Positions 47,877 through 57,047 of a DNA stretch of 64,000 nt are shown here, in pieces. The stretch is from Lewinellaceae bacterium. GTDB taxonomy: Bacteria; Bacteroidota; Bacteroidia; Chitinophagales; Saprospiraceae. The DNA lies in contig JACJXZ010000018.1 in assembly GCA_020636375.1 (NCBI GenBank), positions 1 through 64,000 on the forward strand, in the 5' to 3' direction. The notes beneath the pieces were generated by a model. It was not told where the DNA came from. It saw nothing but the letters and a program-made list of their open reading frames with translations, and searched no databases. A program made the position numbers and the translations under genes. Each line of letters starts with the position of its first letter. The stretch's first letter is position 1.

Positions 47877-49574
47877 TCACCCCGGCCACTCCAGCCGAAA
47901 GCCCTCACCCGTGACGACCGACTCGTCTACTGTCGCCACCGCTCCTTCCGGCAGATGTATTTTGGCAGGACAGGTATGGAGAATATCTTTATAAAGGTCG
48001 ATCCCCGGCAGGATACAGGTCAGCCGCAGGCCCTGGGGAGTAAGCTGAAACGCTCCGATATTGGTTACGTAGAACACCTTTTTGCCTAACCGCAGCGCCT
48101 CCTTAGCGCTGAAAGTGATGTGATCCACCGCTTGGACGAACTTCGGCTTGCCTGCCTTGACGAGCTGCAGCCGCCCCTCCCCGACCCTGAATTCCGCCCC
48201 GGCCATCCAGGTGCCGATAAAGATCACGACTTTGGCGCCGTAGACGATATCCGGAAAGCCGCCCGGGCCGACGTAATCCAGCATGCGGGGGCCGCGCCGG
48301 GAGGCATTGACGTTGCCCTGCTCGTCCACCTCCAGGAAGCCGAGCACGCAGGCGCCCAGCTTTTCCAGATAGAGGTGGAACATCTCCGTGGAAGAAATGA
48401 GCTTCTCCGGGTTGACCGCCGCCCCAAAGAAGACGCCGGGCACCGGCAGGCCGCCGTAGGCGCCCGCCTCGGTGGTAAAAGTCAGCTCTTCGCCCAGGCC
48501 TTGCCCGATAACGTAACGGGCCACTTCTTCCGGAAAACCAACGCCGATGTTGACCATTGCGCCCCGAGGCACCTCGCGGGCGAAGATCGTTGCCGCCAGG
48601 CGCGCCATGGCAGCGCCTACTTCGTCGCGGACCGGCGTGATCTTCAGCAGGGTGTTCATGAACCGGAGGCGGGCGGCGGCGGCTTCCGTATCCACGTTGC
48701 CGCCGGGGGTGAACATCGGCCAGTAACGGGACTGCCGGACGCTGGCGGTCTGCTCGTTGTAGGGGTGGACGACGATGTAATCCACCATGCCCGCCGGCAG
48801 GCTGATCCGGGCCTCATCCCTGGGAATGAGGGCGCTGACGGTGGCCATCACCAGCCCCCCGTTGGCGCGGGCGGCGCGGGCCGTATATTCATTTTCGGAA
48901 ACGCAGGAGGCGTGGTGGAAATAGATGTTGCCTTCGGCATCCGTGTACGGGGCGTTGAAAAGAGCTACTTCCACCTTCGGCAAGGAATAAAGGAGCGCAT
49001 CGCCGCCCGCCCGTATAAACTGCTCTTTCGCATCGGGGCTCACCCGGGAGCCGTTGCCAACGCGGGGATCCAGAAAAGTGCCTAGCCCCACTTCAGTGCG
49101 CAGCTCAGCCTGGCCCTGCTCCTGCGCTTCGAACAGGCGGGCCATCGCGCCCTGCGCCATGGTGTGCAGCTCCAGTTGCCCCCAGTCTGCCAGCCGCAGC
49201 TGCTCTTTGGTTGTCTCCAGGTGGCCGGCGATGTAGCGGGCCAGCAGGCCGGGCAGGCCCAACTCCTCCACCGTGCCCGGCACCTTGCCCCGGCTGCCCT
49301 GGGCACCCACGTTCATCCAGGTGAGGCCCCGGGGGTGGCCCGTCGTTTCGAAAGCTTCCCGGATGGCCCAGAAAAAGACGGAGCAGCGGGCATTGCCCGC
49401 CATGCCGCTGGAAGTGACGCAGGCGCCGTCCGGAATCTTCTTCGCTGCTTCGCGGGCCGTGATGAATTTTTCGGAAACCGGGCCTTCGAGACGGTAGTTC
49501 AGGTTGCGCTTCGACCAGGTGAAACGCCAGCGGAGGATGTGGAAAACGAGGCTTATTTTTTCGAAAAGGGTCAT
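47877..49574 (-). CDS. Family I acyl-CoA transferase (propionate CoA-transferase-like)
   Basis: ATG at 49574 gives 565 residues. After a 35-residue N-terminal helix the first CoA-transferase domain starts EKFITAREAAKKIPDGACVT with SGMAGN; the second domain contains VNIGVGFPEEVARYV and LTFTTEAGAYGGLP with the probable catalytic Glu369. Both alpha and beta halves are fused, as in propionate/acetoacetate CoA-transferases. It moves CoA between carboxylic acids in the cytoplasm. It lies 221 bases downstream of the ThDP-dependent enzyme on the same strand, suggesting a joint pathway. Confidence 0.85.
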   Translation of the reverse strand: MTLFEKISLVFHILRWRFTWSKRNLNYRLEGPVSEKFITAREAAKKIPDGACVTSSGMAGNARCSVFFWAIREAFETTGHPRGLTWMNVGAQGSRGKVPGTVEELGLPGLLARYIAGHLETTKEQLRLADWGQLELHTMAQGAMARLFEAQEQGQAELRTEVGLGTFLDPRVGNGSRVSPDAKEQFIRAGGDALLYSLPKVEVALFNAPYTDAEGNIYFHHASCVSENEYTARAARANGGLVMATVSALIPRDEARISLPAGMVDYIVVHPYNEQTASVRQSRYWPMFTPGGNVDTEAAAARLRFMNTLLKITPVRDEVGAAMARLAATIFAREVPRGAMVNIGVGFPEEVARYVIGQGLGEELTFTTEAGAYGGLPVPGVFFGAAVNPEKLISSTEMFHLYLEKLGACVLGFLEVDEQGNVNASRRGPRMLDYVGPGGFPDIVYGAKVVIFIGTWMAGAEFRVGEGRLQLVKAGKPKFVQAVDHITFSAKEALRLGKKVFYVTNIGAFQLTPQGLRLTCILPGIDLYKDILHTCPAKIHLPEGAVATVDESVVTGEGFRLEWPG

Positions 49575-49699
49575 GGTTGGTAGTTTTGGCAAGCAGGTTA
49601 TTGACCAGTTATTAATGTCGCCATAACCAGATGGCATTATTTGTTATTACTGGCAATCAACTACTTAGGCTCTTGGCATGACAACAACTATTGTAACGG

Positions 49700-49776
49700 T
49701 TAACCACATAGGCCACAATATCCGCCGCCTGTGTGCTCTACTGTGAAAACGCTATGTGGCCTATGTGATTAAAAAA
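49700..49776. repeat. Inverted repeat with CACATAGGCCACA arms (uninterrupted copy)
   Basis: CACATAGGCCACA and TGTGGCCTATGTG are perfect inverted arms around a linker containing TCTACTGTGAAAACG. It is the simple form of the element that is split by a GGCTACCC element at 18.0-18.26 kb. It lies between the two metabolic genes and may act as a terminator or attenuator there. Confidence 0.65.
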
Positions 49777-49795
49777 GGCCTGCCATACCCCCGCA

Positions 49796-51523
49796 TCACA
49801 TCGAAATGCTCCCCTTCCGGAAGTCCGTCGAGCCGATGATGGCATTGATCACGTAGGGGATGCCCTTGTCCATGCTGTCCATGGCCCGTTGCAGCGCCCC
49901 CTCAAAATCACCGAGCCTTTCCACCCGCTCGCCGGCGCCGCCGAAGGCTTCAGCTACCCGATGGTAGTCGGACCGGGGCAGGCCGGTGGCCGTGTCAGTG
50001 CCCAGCAAGGTGACCTGGTCGCGGGCGATCTGCTCCCACGAGCCGTTGTTGCCGATGATGCCGCATACTTTCATGCCGTATTTCCGGAAGGTGTCCATCT
50101 CCATCAGGCTGTAGGCGGCGCTGCCGTCGCCGTAGATGATCCAGATGTAGTCGTCGGGATAGCGCAGGGCAGCGCCCAGGGCAAAGCCCCCGCCGACGCC
50201 CAGGGTGCCGAACACGCCGGGGTCGAGCCACGCCAGGGGGCGGCGCGGGCGCAGGGTGTAGGCGGCCGTAGCGGCAAAGTCGCCCCCGTCGGCGATCAGG
50301 ACGGAATGGTCGGGGATGAGCGCTTCCATTCTGAGGAAGAGGGCGACCGGGTTGATGCCCTCGATGGGCGTTTCCGCCGTTTGCCGGATTTCCGCTTCGC
50401 GGGCATCTTCCCGTTCTTGCAGCTGATGTTTCCATTCGCTCCAGCCCGGAAAGGCATCCGCTTCTCCCGACAGGGCAATGAGGAAGGCACCGGGGTCCGC
50501 CAGGATGGCGCGGTGCGGCCTTATGTTCTTTTTCAGCTCCTCCCGGCTGCGGTTGACGGCGATCGTGCGGGCGCGGCGACTGAGGTGGCTGCCGTAATCC
50601 AGGCGGAAGTCGACGGGCACGCCGCAGAGCAGGATGCAATCGGCTTCGCGCAGGGCGTTTTTGCGCTTGTGGCGGTACTGCACCGCGCTGATGTGGCCGG
50701 CCAGGCCGCGCGCCATGCCGCTGAGGTAAGCCGGAATGCCGAGGCGCTTTACGGCGGCGCCAAGCGTACGGGCACCTTCCGCCTCCATCATGGCGCCGCT
50801 GCTGATGACCACAACCGGGCGTTGGGCATTTTTCAGTTCCCGGACTACCGTACGGACTTGTGTTTGGGTAAAGGCAGGAACCTGCGGCTCTTCCGGCCCG
50901 GGGATTGCGTAATCCTCCATACCCTTAAACAGGCCGTTAACGTGCCGGTTGATGTACCACTGGATCGCTTTTTCGGCCGGCGAGGCGCCGGCGGTATTTT
51001 TTTTCCCGTACCACTCCCGTACCGTCTCTTCGTCGTACAGCAGGTCGACCGGCAGTTCGACAAACACCGGGCCGGGCACGCCGGAGCGGGCCAAACGCAT
51101 GGCTTTGTTCAGGGCCGGGGCGATCTCCCGCAGGCGCTTCACCCGCCCTGCCCACTTGACGTGGGGCCGGACGAGCGCCATCTGGTCGATGTCCTGCAAT
51201 GCGCCCCGGTTGCGGAGCAGGGTGGCCGTAGCGCCGCCCAGGAGCAGGATGGGCGACTGGGCCATCTGGGCGTTCTTCAGAGCGGTGATCGAGTTGGTGA
51301 CGCCGGGGCCGGCCGTCACCGCCACCACGCCGGGGATGCCGGTAAGGCGGGCAATGGCGTCGGCGGCAAAAACGGCCGAGGCTTCATCCCGCACGTCGGT
51401 CACGCGAATACCGTCTTTTTCCGCTTCCACGTAGATGGGGGCAATGTGGCCGCCGCAAAGGGTGAAGAGGTGTTGAACGCCGTGGTTTCTGAGGACCTGT
51501 GCGATGATCTGGCCGCCGTTCAT
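49796..51523 (-). CDS. ThDP-dependent enzyme, acetolactate-synthase/2-hydroxyacyl-CoA-lyase-like
   Basis: The 575 residues show a three-domain ThDP enzyme: N-terminal Pyr domain with VTDVRDEASAVFAADA (activating Glu47) and AVTAGPGVTNSITAL; a central Rossmann-like domain; and the C-terminal PP domain with the cofactor motif YGDGSAAYSLMEMDTF ending in IIGNNGSW. The tail FRKGSISM resembles that of the ILVBL/HACL2 branch rather than true acetolactate synthases, and no small subunit gene is present. A likely reaction is cleavage of 2-hydroxyacyl-CoA to formyl-CoA and an aldehyde, fitting the CoA-transferase downstream. Assignment within the family is by eye. Confidence 0.8.
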   Translation of the reverse strand: MNGGQIIAQVLRNHGVQHLFTLCGGHIAPIYVEAEKDGIRVTDVRDEASAVFAADAIARLTGIPGVVAVTAGPGVTNSITALKNAQMAQSPILLLGGATATLLRNRGALQDIDQMALVRPHVKWAGRVKRLREIAPALNKAMRLARSGVPGPVFVELPVDLLYDEETVREWYGKKNTAGASPAEKAIQWYINRHVNGLFKGMEDYAIPGPEEPQVPAFTQTQVRTVVRELKNAQRPVVVISSGAMMEAEGARTLGAAVKRLGIPAYLSGMARGLAGHISAVQYRHKRKNALREADCILLCGVPVDFRLDYGSHLSRRARTIAVNRSREELKKNIRPHRAILADPGAFLIALSGEADAFPGWSEWKHQLQEREDAREAEIRQTAETPIEGINPVALFLRMEALIPDHSVLIADGGDFAATAAYTLRPRRPLAWLDPGVFGTLGVGGGFALGAALRYPDDYIWIIYGDGSAAYSLMEMDTFRKYGMKVCGIIGNNGSWEQIARDQVTLLGTDTATGLPRSDYHRVAEAFGGAGERVERLGDFEGALQRAMDSMDKGIPYVINAIIGSTDFRKGSISM

Positions 51524-51639
51524 AGTTTCCGCATTTTATTTGATGGGAAAATAGGGCTTTTCCGGAAGATGGGGAATTTTTTCTTGCGGCATTCATTTTA
51601 GTTGCCTACTTGAACCCCTGGAAACACCCCATGCTGCCT

Positions 51640-51745
51640 TCCTCCGTCTAGCCAGCGTTCGACCGAGCTAATGCCGAAGTCTCACGCCGAAGTCCAGGCA
51701 AGCTCTGCGGTACTCTGCGCTCCCTGCGGTTCGCGAACATCCCGG
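51640..51745. repeat. Diverged copy of the 6.2-6.9 kb repeat
   Basis: TAGCCAGCGTTCGACCGAGC, GCCGAAGTCCAGGCAAGCTC and CTCCCTGCGGTTCGCGAAC match motifs of the 6-kb repeat island. No gene is seen in 51524-52486. Confidence 0.7.
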
Positions 51746-51919
51746 CTAATTAGTAAAGTAAATCTGTCCGGCTGCGCCCTTAATTCAATGTGCGTACAGG
51801 ATTGGCCAGAGGACATACAGGCCCGGAACCCTGATGTTGTTCTGCGTTGTTGGTTTTTGCTTCCCGGAAACAGACGACGATCTACAGATAACTACGAGGA
51901 ACCATCCTGGCAGTACAAT

Positions 51920-52021
51920 GGCTACCCGTCTAAGGTTGGACAGCAGAAAGGGGAAAGCCGAGCGGAGTCGAGGCCAAGCGTGTGCCGAAGGCATAGAGTG
52001 TCCAACCTTAGACGGGTAGCC
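51920..52021. mobile_element. GGCTACCC-family MITE, copy 3 (8-bp target duplication)
   Basis: Shortest and cleanest copy: 102 bp with 23-bp perfect terminal inverted repeats beginning GGCTACCCGTCTAAGG. Flanks AGTACAAT (51912-51919) and AGTACAAT (52022-52029) form an 8-bp target duplication. The body keeps GAGCGGAGTCGAGGCCAAGC. Confidence 0.92.
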
Positions 52022-52198
52022 AGTACAATGCTATCACTATGCATTTTCAATGAAATGGGCGGCAAGTTTTTTGTTTTTTACAAAATTTAACCGCACTCCT
52101 TTGAAAAAAAAATAATATATTTTTGTCTGCAACCAGAGCAATAAAAATCCTCCCTCCCTCCCCCCAACCCGATTTTCCTTCAAACCGTTTAGGTATGT

Positions 52199-52482
52199 TT
52201 TAGTGCTTGTTTGGAGGTAGTGCTTTGGAAGCGAAAAAAGCTGATTTTGGGTTCTCACAAGGCTCCCCGACCCTTCGGGTGCGGGGCAGGCTATTTTTTG
52301 GTGCCTAGCAGCGCTAAGGGCCAAAAAATAGCCGCCGTGAGCCTGCCTGCCAGCGAGCCTGCCGGCCATGCTGGCACAGCAGGCGGGCTGGCGAGCAGGC
52401 AGGGTTCCAAAAGCTGCTTTTTGCAGCCCAAATAGCCTGCCCCGCACACATAGTGTCGGGGACCACCTCCAAACATGCTCTT
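52199..52482. repeat. Hairpin-rich inverted-repeat element
   Basis: Outer arms GTTTGGAGGT and ACCTCCAAAC enclose about 265 bases with strong inner hairpins: GGCTATTTTTTGG against CCAAAAAATAGCC, GGGGCAGGCTATT against AATAGCCTGCCCC, and repeated TGCCTGC / GCAGGCA. No coding capacity. It abuts the stop of the xisH/xisI hybrid at 52487. Confidence 0.7.
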
Positions 52483-52486
52483 AAAC

Positions 52487-52801
52487 TCAGCCCACGGAAA
52501 ATTCCGTATCCGCACGCATAACAGGCGCATGAAAGCCCAGCACAATATCCTTCTTCGGAATGCCTTTATCAAGCAACATATCGGCAACGATATAATCCGT
52601 GCTGTCTTGATACAGCGTTCTATCCGGTTCTTCTTCTGATAGTGCCAGATAATAAAACCCAAATTGTCCGATCGCTTTGTAAAAATCATGCAGCATTGAT
52701 GGCCCCAGAAAGCTTTTCACCTCAACCGCGATTTTCTCTGTGCCCTTTTCCGCGCCGATAATTTTTTCCGCTCCCAAATCAACTTCAAGTAGTACCTTAA
52801 C
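52487..52801 (-). pseudogene. XisH-XisI hybrid remnant
   Basis: On the minus strand, after an in-frame TAG, the frame reads VLLEVDLGAEKIIGAEKGTE, then KIAVEVKSFLGPSMLHDFY and GQFGFYYLALSEEEPDRTLY, which is the core of XisH. It then switches to STDYIVADMLLDKGIPKKD and IVLGFHAP...FSVG, which is the C-terminus of XisI. So the end of xisH and most of xisI have been deleted in frame, giving a fusion with no proper start. It complements the xisH remnant at 0.4 kb, which has lost exactly the core kept here. Confidence 0.75.
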
Positions 52802-52806
52802 CTAAA

Positions 52807-55230
52807 TTAAAGCCGCACCCTTACCCCCACATAAAACCTCCTCCCCTCCGCCGGGATGATGCCCGGCCCGGGATAGGCCGTCGCCCGCCGCGTGAAGTAA
52901 GCCGCATCCGCCAGGTTGTTCACGCCGGCCAGCAGGCGGTAGCGGCTGAACTCGTAGCTGGCCGAGGCGTCCATCACGGTGTAGGACGGGATGAGGCCGC
53001 GGGTGGCGTTGGCCACGAACTCCGCATTGGTGGCGTCGCTGTAGTGGCGGCGGACGTAGGTGCAGAGGTAGCTCAGGCGCAGGCCCTTCAGCCGGAAGGC
53101 CAGGCCGGCCTTGACGGAGATGGGCGGGATGAGCTCCACCTCGTTGCCGATGAACTGCCGCTGGCCGCTGACATATTCTCCCCGCAGGTGGCTGAGGTTC
53201 AGGAATACCGGCAGCGAGGGCAGGGATTGCTCCCCAAATACCAGCCGCCAGGCGTCCGCCTCGGCGTAGGCCTCCAGGCCCAGGATGCGGGCGTCGCCGA
53301 TGTTGGTGCGGTAAGCGGACTGCCGCTCGACGGTAATGGGATCGGGGACGGCGATCTCCGACAGGCCGATGCGGTCGTTGTAACGCAGGTAGAAAGCGCT
53401 GCAATCGAAGCGCAGGCGGTTGCCCAGCAAGGTGCCCCGCAGGCCGATGTCGGCATTGTAGCCCCTTTCGTCTTTGAGGAGGGAATCCACGACCAGGTTG
53501 GGGTTGACCACGGCCAGGTCGCTGAAATTGATGGCGCGGTAGTTCTGGGAGATGTTGGCGTAGGCTTCCAGTCCTTTTTTGAGCTGGTAGCCCAGGCCGA
53601 GGCCCATCAGCAGGAAGGACCGCTCGTTGACCTGGGCGTCTTCCAGGCGCTGTTCGAAGATGACCTGGCCGCCGGAGAATACCCGCTGCTTGTAGTAGCC
53701 GTCGGAAGCGGTGCGGATGTATTCCAGGCGGATGCCGGGGGTGACCGACAGGCGCGGGCTGAGGTTGAACAGGTTTTCGGCAAAGAGCGCCAGGTTGCGG
53801 CTGGGGAATTCATAGTCGGAACGCTCCAGGTCGCCGGGGTTGAGGAACTGGAAGTCCGGTCCGCTGCCGTCATTCGCGTCGCCCTGCCGGTTGGTGGTAA
53901 ACCCCTGGTAGAAGCGGGCACCGAGCAGGAAGGTGGACGACTGCCCGTTCAGGGCGTAGCGGTGCAGCAAACGGGCTTCGGAACCGAAGTTGCGGTATTT
54001 CCCCATGATGAGGTCGCGCTCGCGGCCAGGGTCGGGGCGGTTGATGGGGCCGAGCTCGCCCAGGGCGTCCCGCCCGGCGGCGAGCACGAAGTTGCGCAGG
54101 TTGAAGCGGGTGCGGTCCGACAGGCGGTAGTCGAGGGTGAGCGCCGCCAGGTTCCAGTCGACCTGAAACCAGTTGCGATCCCGTTTGGACTGGCGGGGGT
54201 CCAGCCCGAACTCGAAGTCCGCCAGCCCGCCCGGCTGCTGCGCCAGGTAGTTCATGTGGGTGAATTCCAGGCCGATGTCCAGCTTTTCCGTGGCTTTGAT
54301 GTTTACGTTGCCAAAGGCGGCATGCTGGCTGAATCCGGAATTGGGGCGCCAGCCGTCTCCCCGCTTGTACTGGTAAAAACCGTAATAGTTGACCCGCCCC
54401 TTCGTGCCGCCGATGCTGTTGAAGGTATTGAACAGGCCGAAGGAGCCGTAGGTGTTCTCGGTGGCAAATTCGAAGGGCTTGTCCTCCGGGCCTTTTTTAA
54501 AAACGAAATTGAGCAGGCCGCCGAACTGGGTGCCGTACTGCAGGGAGGCCGCGCCCCGGACGACCTCGATGCGCTGCAGGGCCTGGGCAGGGGGAGTGTA
54601 GTAACTTTCGGGATAACCCAGGGCGTCGGCGCTGATGTCGTATCCGTTCTGCCGGGTGTTGAAGTTGGAAGTGCGGTTGGGGTCCAGCCCGCGGGCGCCG
54701 ATGGCCAGCTGCAGGCCGGCGCCGTCGTTCTCCCAGATGTTCAGGCCGGCGATGCCCTTGTACACTTCGCGGGCGTTGTTGGCCGCCAGGTTGCCCAGTA
54801 TGTTTTCCAGTTCGATCACTTCGCTTTTCTTGGCGGCATAGATGGCTGTCCCTTCGACGTTGCGCAGGCGGCGCAGGCCGAAGCTTTCCGCTTCCGTTTT
54901 CACCTCCACCGTTTCGATGTCGATGGACAGAGGAGTGACCGCGATTTCCAGGATCCCCTTATTCTTTGCATTGGTTTCCAGGATTTGCGTCGTATACCCC
55001 TCGGCAAAGACCGTCAGGGTCAGCTTGCCGGCCGGCACAGGCGGGAGCTCGAACCGGCCGCCTTTGTCGACTTCCACCATCTGCCCGGTCTCCTGGACGA
55101 AGATGCTGGCGTTCTCCACCGGCTTCAACCGTTCGGTGTCGAACACCAGGCCGGAAACTGAGGATTGCGCGCAGATAGGGAGAACTGAAAACAGCAGGCC
55201 CGCTGTCACAAGGATATAAGCAGCTGCCAT
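52807..55230 (-). CDS. TonB-dependent outer-membrane receptor (FecA-like)
   Basis: ATG at 55230 gives 807 residues with a signal peptide (MAAAYILVTAGLLFSVLPIC, AQ). A carboxypeptidase-like N-terminal domain (25-105: SGLVFDTERLKPVENASIFV) precedes the plug: ANNAREVYKGIAGLNIWEND, NTRQNGYDISADALGYPESY and RIEVVRGAASLQYGTQFGGLLNFV. The 22-strand barrel ends GRRFYVGVRVRL. Plug motifs match ferric-citrate/siderophore receptors of the FecA type. It is the last gene of the DUF4856-imelysin-HTTM-receptor series. The long frame upstream of 55230 is not protein-like. Confidence 0.93.
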   Translation of the reverse strand: MAAAYILVTAGLLFSVLPICAQSSVSGLVFDTERLKPVENASIFVQETGQMVEVDKGGRFELPPVPAGKLTLTVFAEGYTTQILETNAKNKGILEIAVTPLSIDIETVEVKTEAESFGLRRLRNVEGTAIYAAKKSEVIELENILGNLAANNAREVYKGIAGLNIWENDGAGLQLAIGARGLDPNRTSNFNTRQNGYDISADALGYPESYYTPPAQALQRIEVVRGAASLQYGTQFGGLLNFVFKKGPEDKPFEFATENTYGSFGLFNTFNSIGGTKGRVNYYGFYQYKRGDGWRPNSGFSQHAAFGNVNIKATEKLDIGLEFTHMNYLAQQPGGLADFEFGLDPRQSKRDRNWFQVDWNLAALTLDYRLSDRTRFNLRNFVLAAGRDALGELGPINRPDPGRERDLIMGKYRNFGSEARLLHRYALNGQSSTFLLGARFYQGFTTNRQGDANDGSGPDFQFLNPGDLERSDYEFPSRNLALFAENLFNLSPRLSVTPGIRLEYIRTASDGYYKQRVFSGGQVIFEQRLEDAQVNERSFLLMGLGLGYQLKKGLEAYANISQNYRAINFSDLAVVNPNLVVDSLLKDERGYNADIGLRGTLLGNRLRFDCSAFYLRYNDRIGLSEIAVPDPITVERQSAYRTNIGDARILGLEAYAEADAWRLVFGEQSLPSLPVFLNLSHLRGEYVSGQRQFIGNEVELIPPISVKAGLAFRLKGLRLSYLCTYVRRHYSDATNAEFVANATRGLIPSYTVMDASASYEFSRYRLLAGVNNLADAAYFTRRATAYPGPGIIPAEGRRFYVGVRVRL

Positions 55231-55628
55231 TCTAACCGGGCTTTGGGCGTACCTTTGTTTGAAGTCGGAAGCGCGAAGCCGGAAAGCCTGCCCCGATCTT
55301 TTGTCGGGGTCGGAATGGGGCTCTAAATGGCCGCAAAACGCCTGCTTTTCCGCCCCGTCCTCGTGCCTCGGCCGGGCAAGCTTCCGCTGTCCGATTTCCG
55401 CCTTTGCATTGAGGCCGTCCGAAGTCCGGATTCCAAAGGCTCTGTTAATTAAATATCTTGCCATTGTCAATGGCGTTGCTCGCTGTTCGATCATTCTGAT
55501 CAAACGTGCCGTGAGGCGCAAAAAAATTGAACAGGCAGCCTTGCGATCAGGATGATCGCGGCACGAGTGTCGGCCGGCAAAAACGATAAGGAGCTTAAGA
55601 GGAATAGCCAATAAGGCCGGTATCTTTT
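55231..55628. other. Gap between HTTM and receptor genes
   Basis: No gene. It contains a third GCGATCAGGATGATCGCGGC palindromic repeat at about 55541-55562, a hairpin CCCCGATCTTTTGTCGGGG near 55290 and no obvious promoter. The open minus-strand frame here has no signal peptide or family-like sequence. Confidence 0.6.
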
Positions 55629-57011
55629 TCATTGCGTGTCGTTTGCAGTAGTTAACCCGGAAGAAAGGCCGGTACCCTTGCCTTCGTAAGGAAGGATCCA
55701 GGATTTATGGCCGAAGCCATCTTTTAGTTGCGTCAGGTCGGCGTTGGGGTCGATCAGCCGGCGGCTTGCCCGCCCGTTGAGGGCGACGAAGCAATCTACC
55801 GTCACCTTTACGGAATCGAGGCCGTAGTCCCGGCGGTATTGCTCCTCCAGGAAATGGGCGTACTGCAGGATCATATCCGGCTGTATGGCCATCTGTTTTT
55901 CCTGGTAGGAAGTCAGGAAGCGGCGGTTGTCCACCTCCGCCTTATGGCCGGTTTCGGGGTCGTGCACGAAGAAGGTGGCCTGCCCCGCCTTTTCCACCAG
56001 CATCACCCGCCAGGCGAAGCGGTAGCCCTGCTCCGTCCACAGCACGTTGCCCGGATAGAGCAGGTAGCGCAGGGGGAACAGCAGCTGAAAAGCGAACCAA
56101 AGGGCCAGGGCCGGGCGCAGTATCGGGATTCCGGTTTTCGGGAAGCGGTAAAGCACCCGCTCCTCTCCCGTCCGGTAACCGATCCGGCCCAGCCACCGCT
56201 CGTGAAAAGCAGGCGGGAAGAAGATCAGCGTATTGAAGATCATGATGAAGGGGAACAGGCCGATGTTGAAGAGCAGTTTGGTCAGCAGGTGAAAAACCAG
56301 GACGGCCGCATAGGCAAACGGGCGGCTCGGCCGCCACAAGAGCCAGAAGGGAATCGTCAGGTCGTACAGCGCGCCGCCCCAGCTGAAGGTATATGCCACC
56401 CAGGATTGTTCGAACAAAGGCCCCAGCACCGGCCAGTGCGCCTTCGCCGGCAGCCAGACGGCCAGCGGCATGGCACGCAGCAGCCAGTCCGGGCTGAGCT
56501 TGGCAAAGCCGGCGAAAAAGTACACCAGCCCAACCTGCAGCATCAGGATATGGATCACCCAGGCGGGCACATGCGTAACCGCCAGTGCCGGCCGCCGCCA
56601 TACGTCCAGGGAGAAGCGCCGGTGTGCCGGCAGGAAGATCATCAGCAGGGCCAGCAGGCAGACGAGATAATAGTGGTTGAGGTAGTTGGTAAGATCGATC
56701 AGTTCCGAGTAGGTGAAAGCGAGAAAGAAAACCACCGCCGCCAGCCGGTAGAACAGCCCCAGCATGATCATGGAGGCGCTGATGGCGATCAGCCCGTACA
56801 GCGCGTACATGCCGACCTGCCCCAGGGGCACTACCCATTCAAACCCGTAGAACTTGAAGAAGAACCGGGGTTCCACATACAGCCGCTCTACCCAGCCGCT
56901 GAGCATAAAGCGCAGTGCCCCCACCGCCATCAGCCCGCCAAAGAGGATGCGGAAGGTGACGAGGGGGGCGATAGGCCGGGGTTCAGTGGATGCATGGCTA
57001 TATTGCTGCAT
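55629..57011 (-). CDS. HTTM-domain (vitamin K-dependent carboxylase-like) membrane protein
   Basis: The 460-residue protein has about eight membrane segments in residues 15-330 (VTFRILFGGLMAVGALRFML, YALYGLIAISASMIMLGLFY, LLFPLRYLLYP) and a soluble end. FRxxFG near the start, LNHYYLVCLLALLMIFLPAHRRFSLD and KLSPDWLLRAMPL are typical of the HTTM domain shared with vitamin K-dependent gamma-glutamyl carboxylase. The eukaryotic enzyme carboxylates Glu; bacterial roles are mostly unknown. Its place between imelysin and a TonB receptor suggests a part in metal uptake at the inner membrane. Confidence 0.85.
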   Translation of the reverse strand: MQQYSHASTEPRPIAPLVTFRILFGGLMAVGALRFMLSGWVERLYVEPRFFFKFYGFEWVVPLGQVGMYALYGLIAISASMIMLGLFYRLAAVVFFLAFTYSELIDLTNYLNHYYLVCLLALLMIFLPAHRRFSLDVWRRPALAVTHVPAWVIHILMLQVGLVYFFAGFAKLSPDWLLRAMPLAVWLPAKAHWPVLGPLFEQSWVAYTFSWGGALYDLTIPFWLLWRPSRPFAYAAVLVFHLLTKLLFNIGLFPFIMIFNTLIFFPPAFHERWLGRIGYRTGEERVLYRFPKTGIPILRPALALWFAFQLLFPLRYLLYPGNVLWTEQGYRFAWRVMLVEKAGQATFFVHDPETGHKAEVDNRRFLTSYQEKQMAIQPDMILQYAHFLEEQYRRDYGLDSVKVTVDCFVALNGRASRRLIDPNADLTQLKDGFGHKSWILPYEGKGTGLSSGLTTANDTQ

Positions 57012-57047
57012 GGTTATATTGCTATATTGTCATATTGCTGCCAGGCG

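Noticed and set aside
53044..55161. 705-codon open frame on the plus strand
   Set aside because: Antisense shadow of the TonB-dependent receptor.
55231..55632. N-terminal extension of the TonB receptor
   Set aside because: It includes non-family sequence across a palindromic repeat; the signal peptide starts at 55230.
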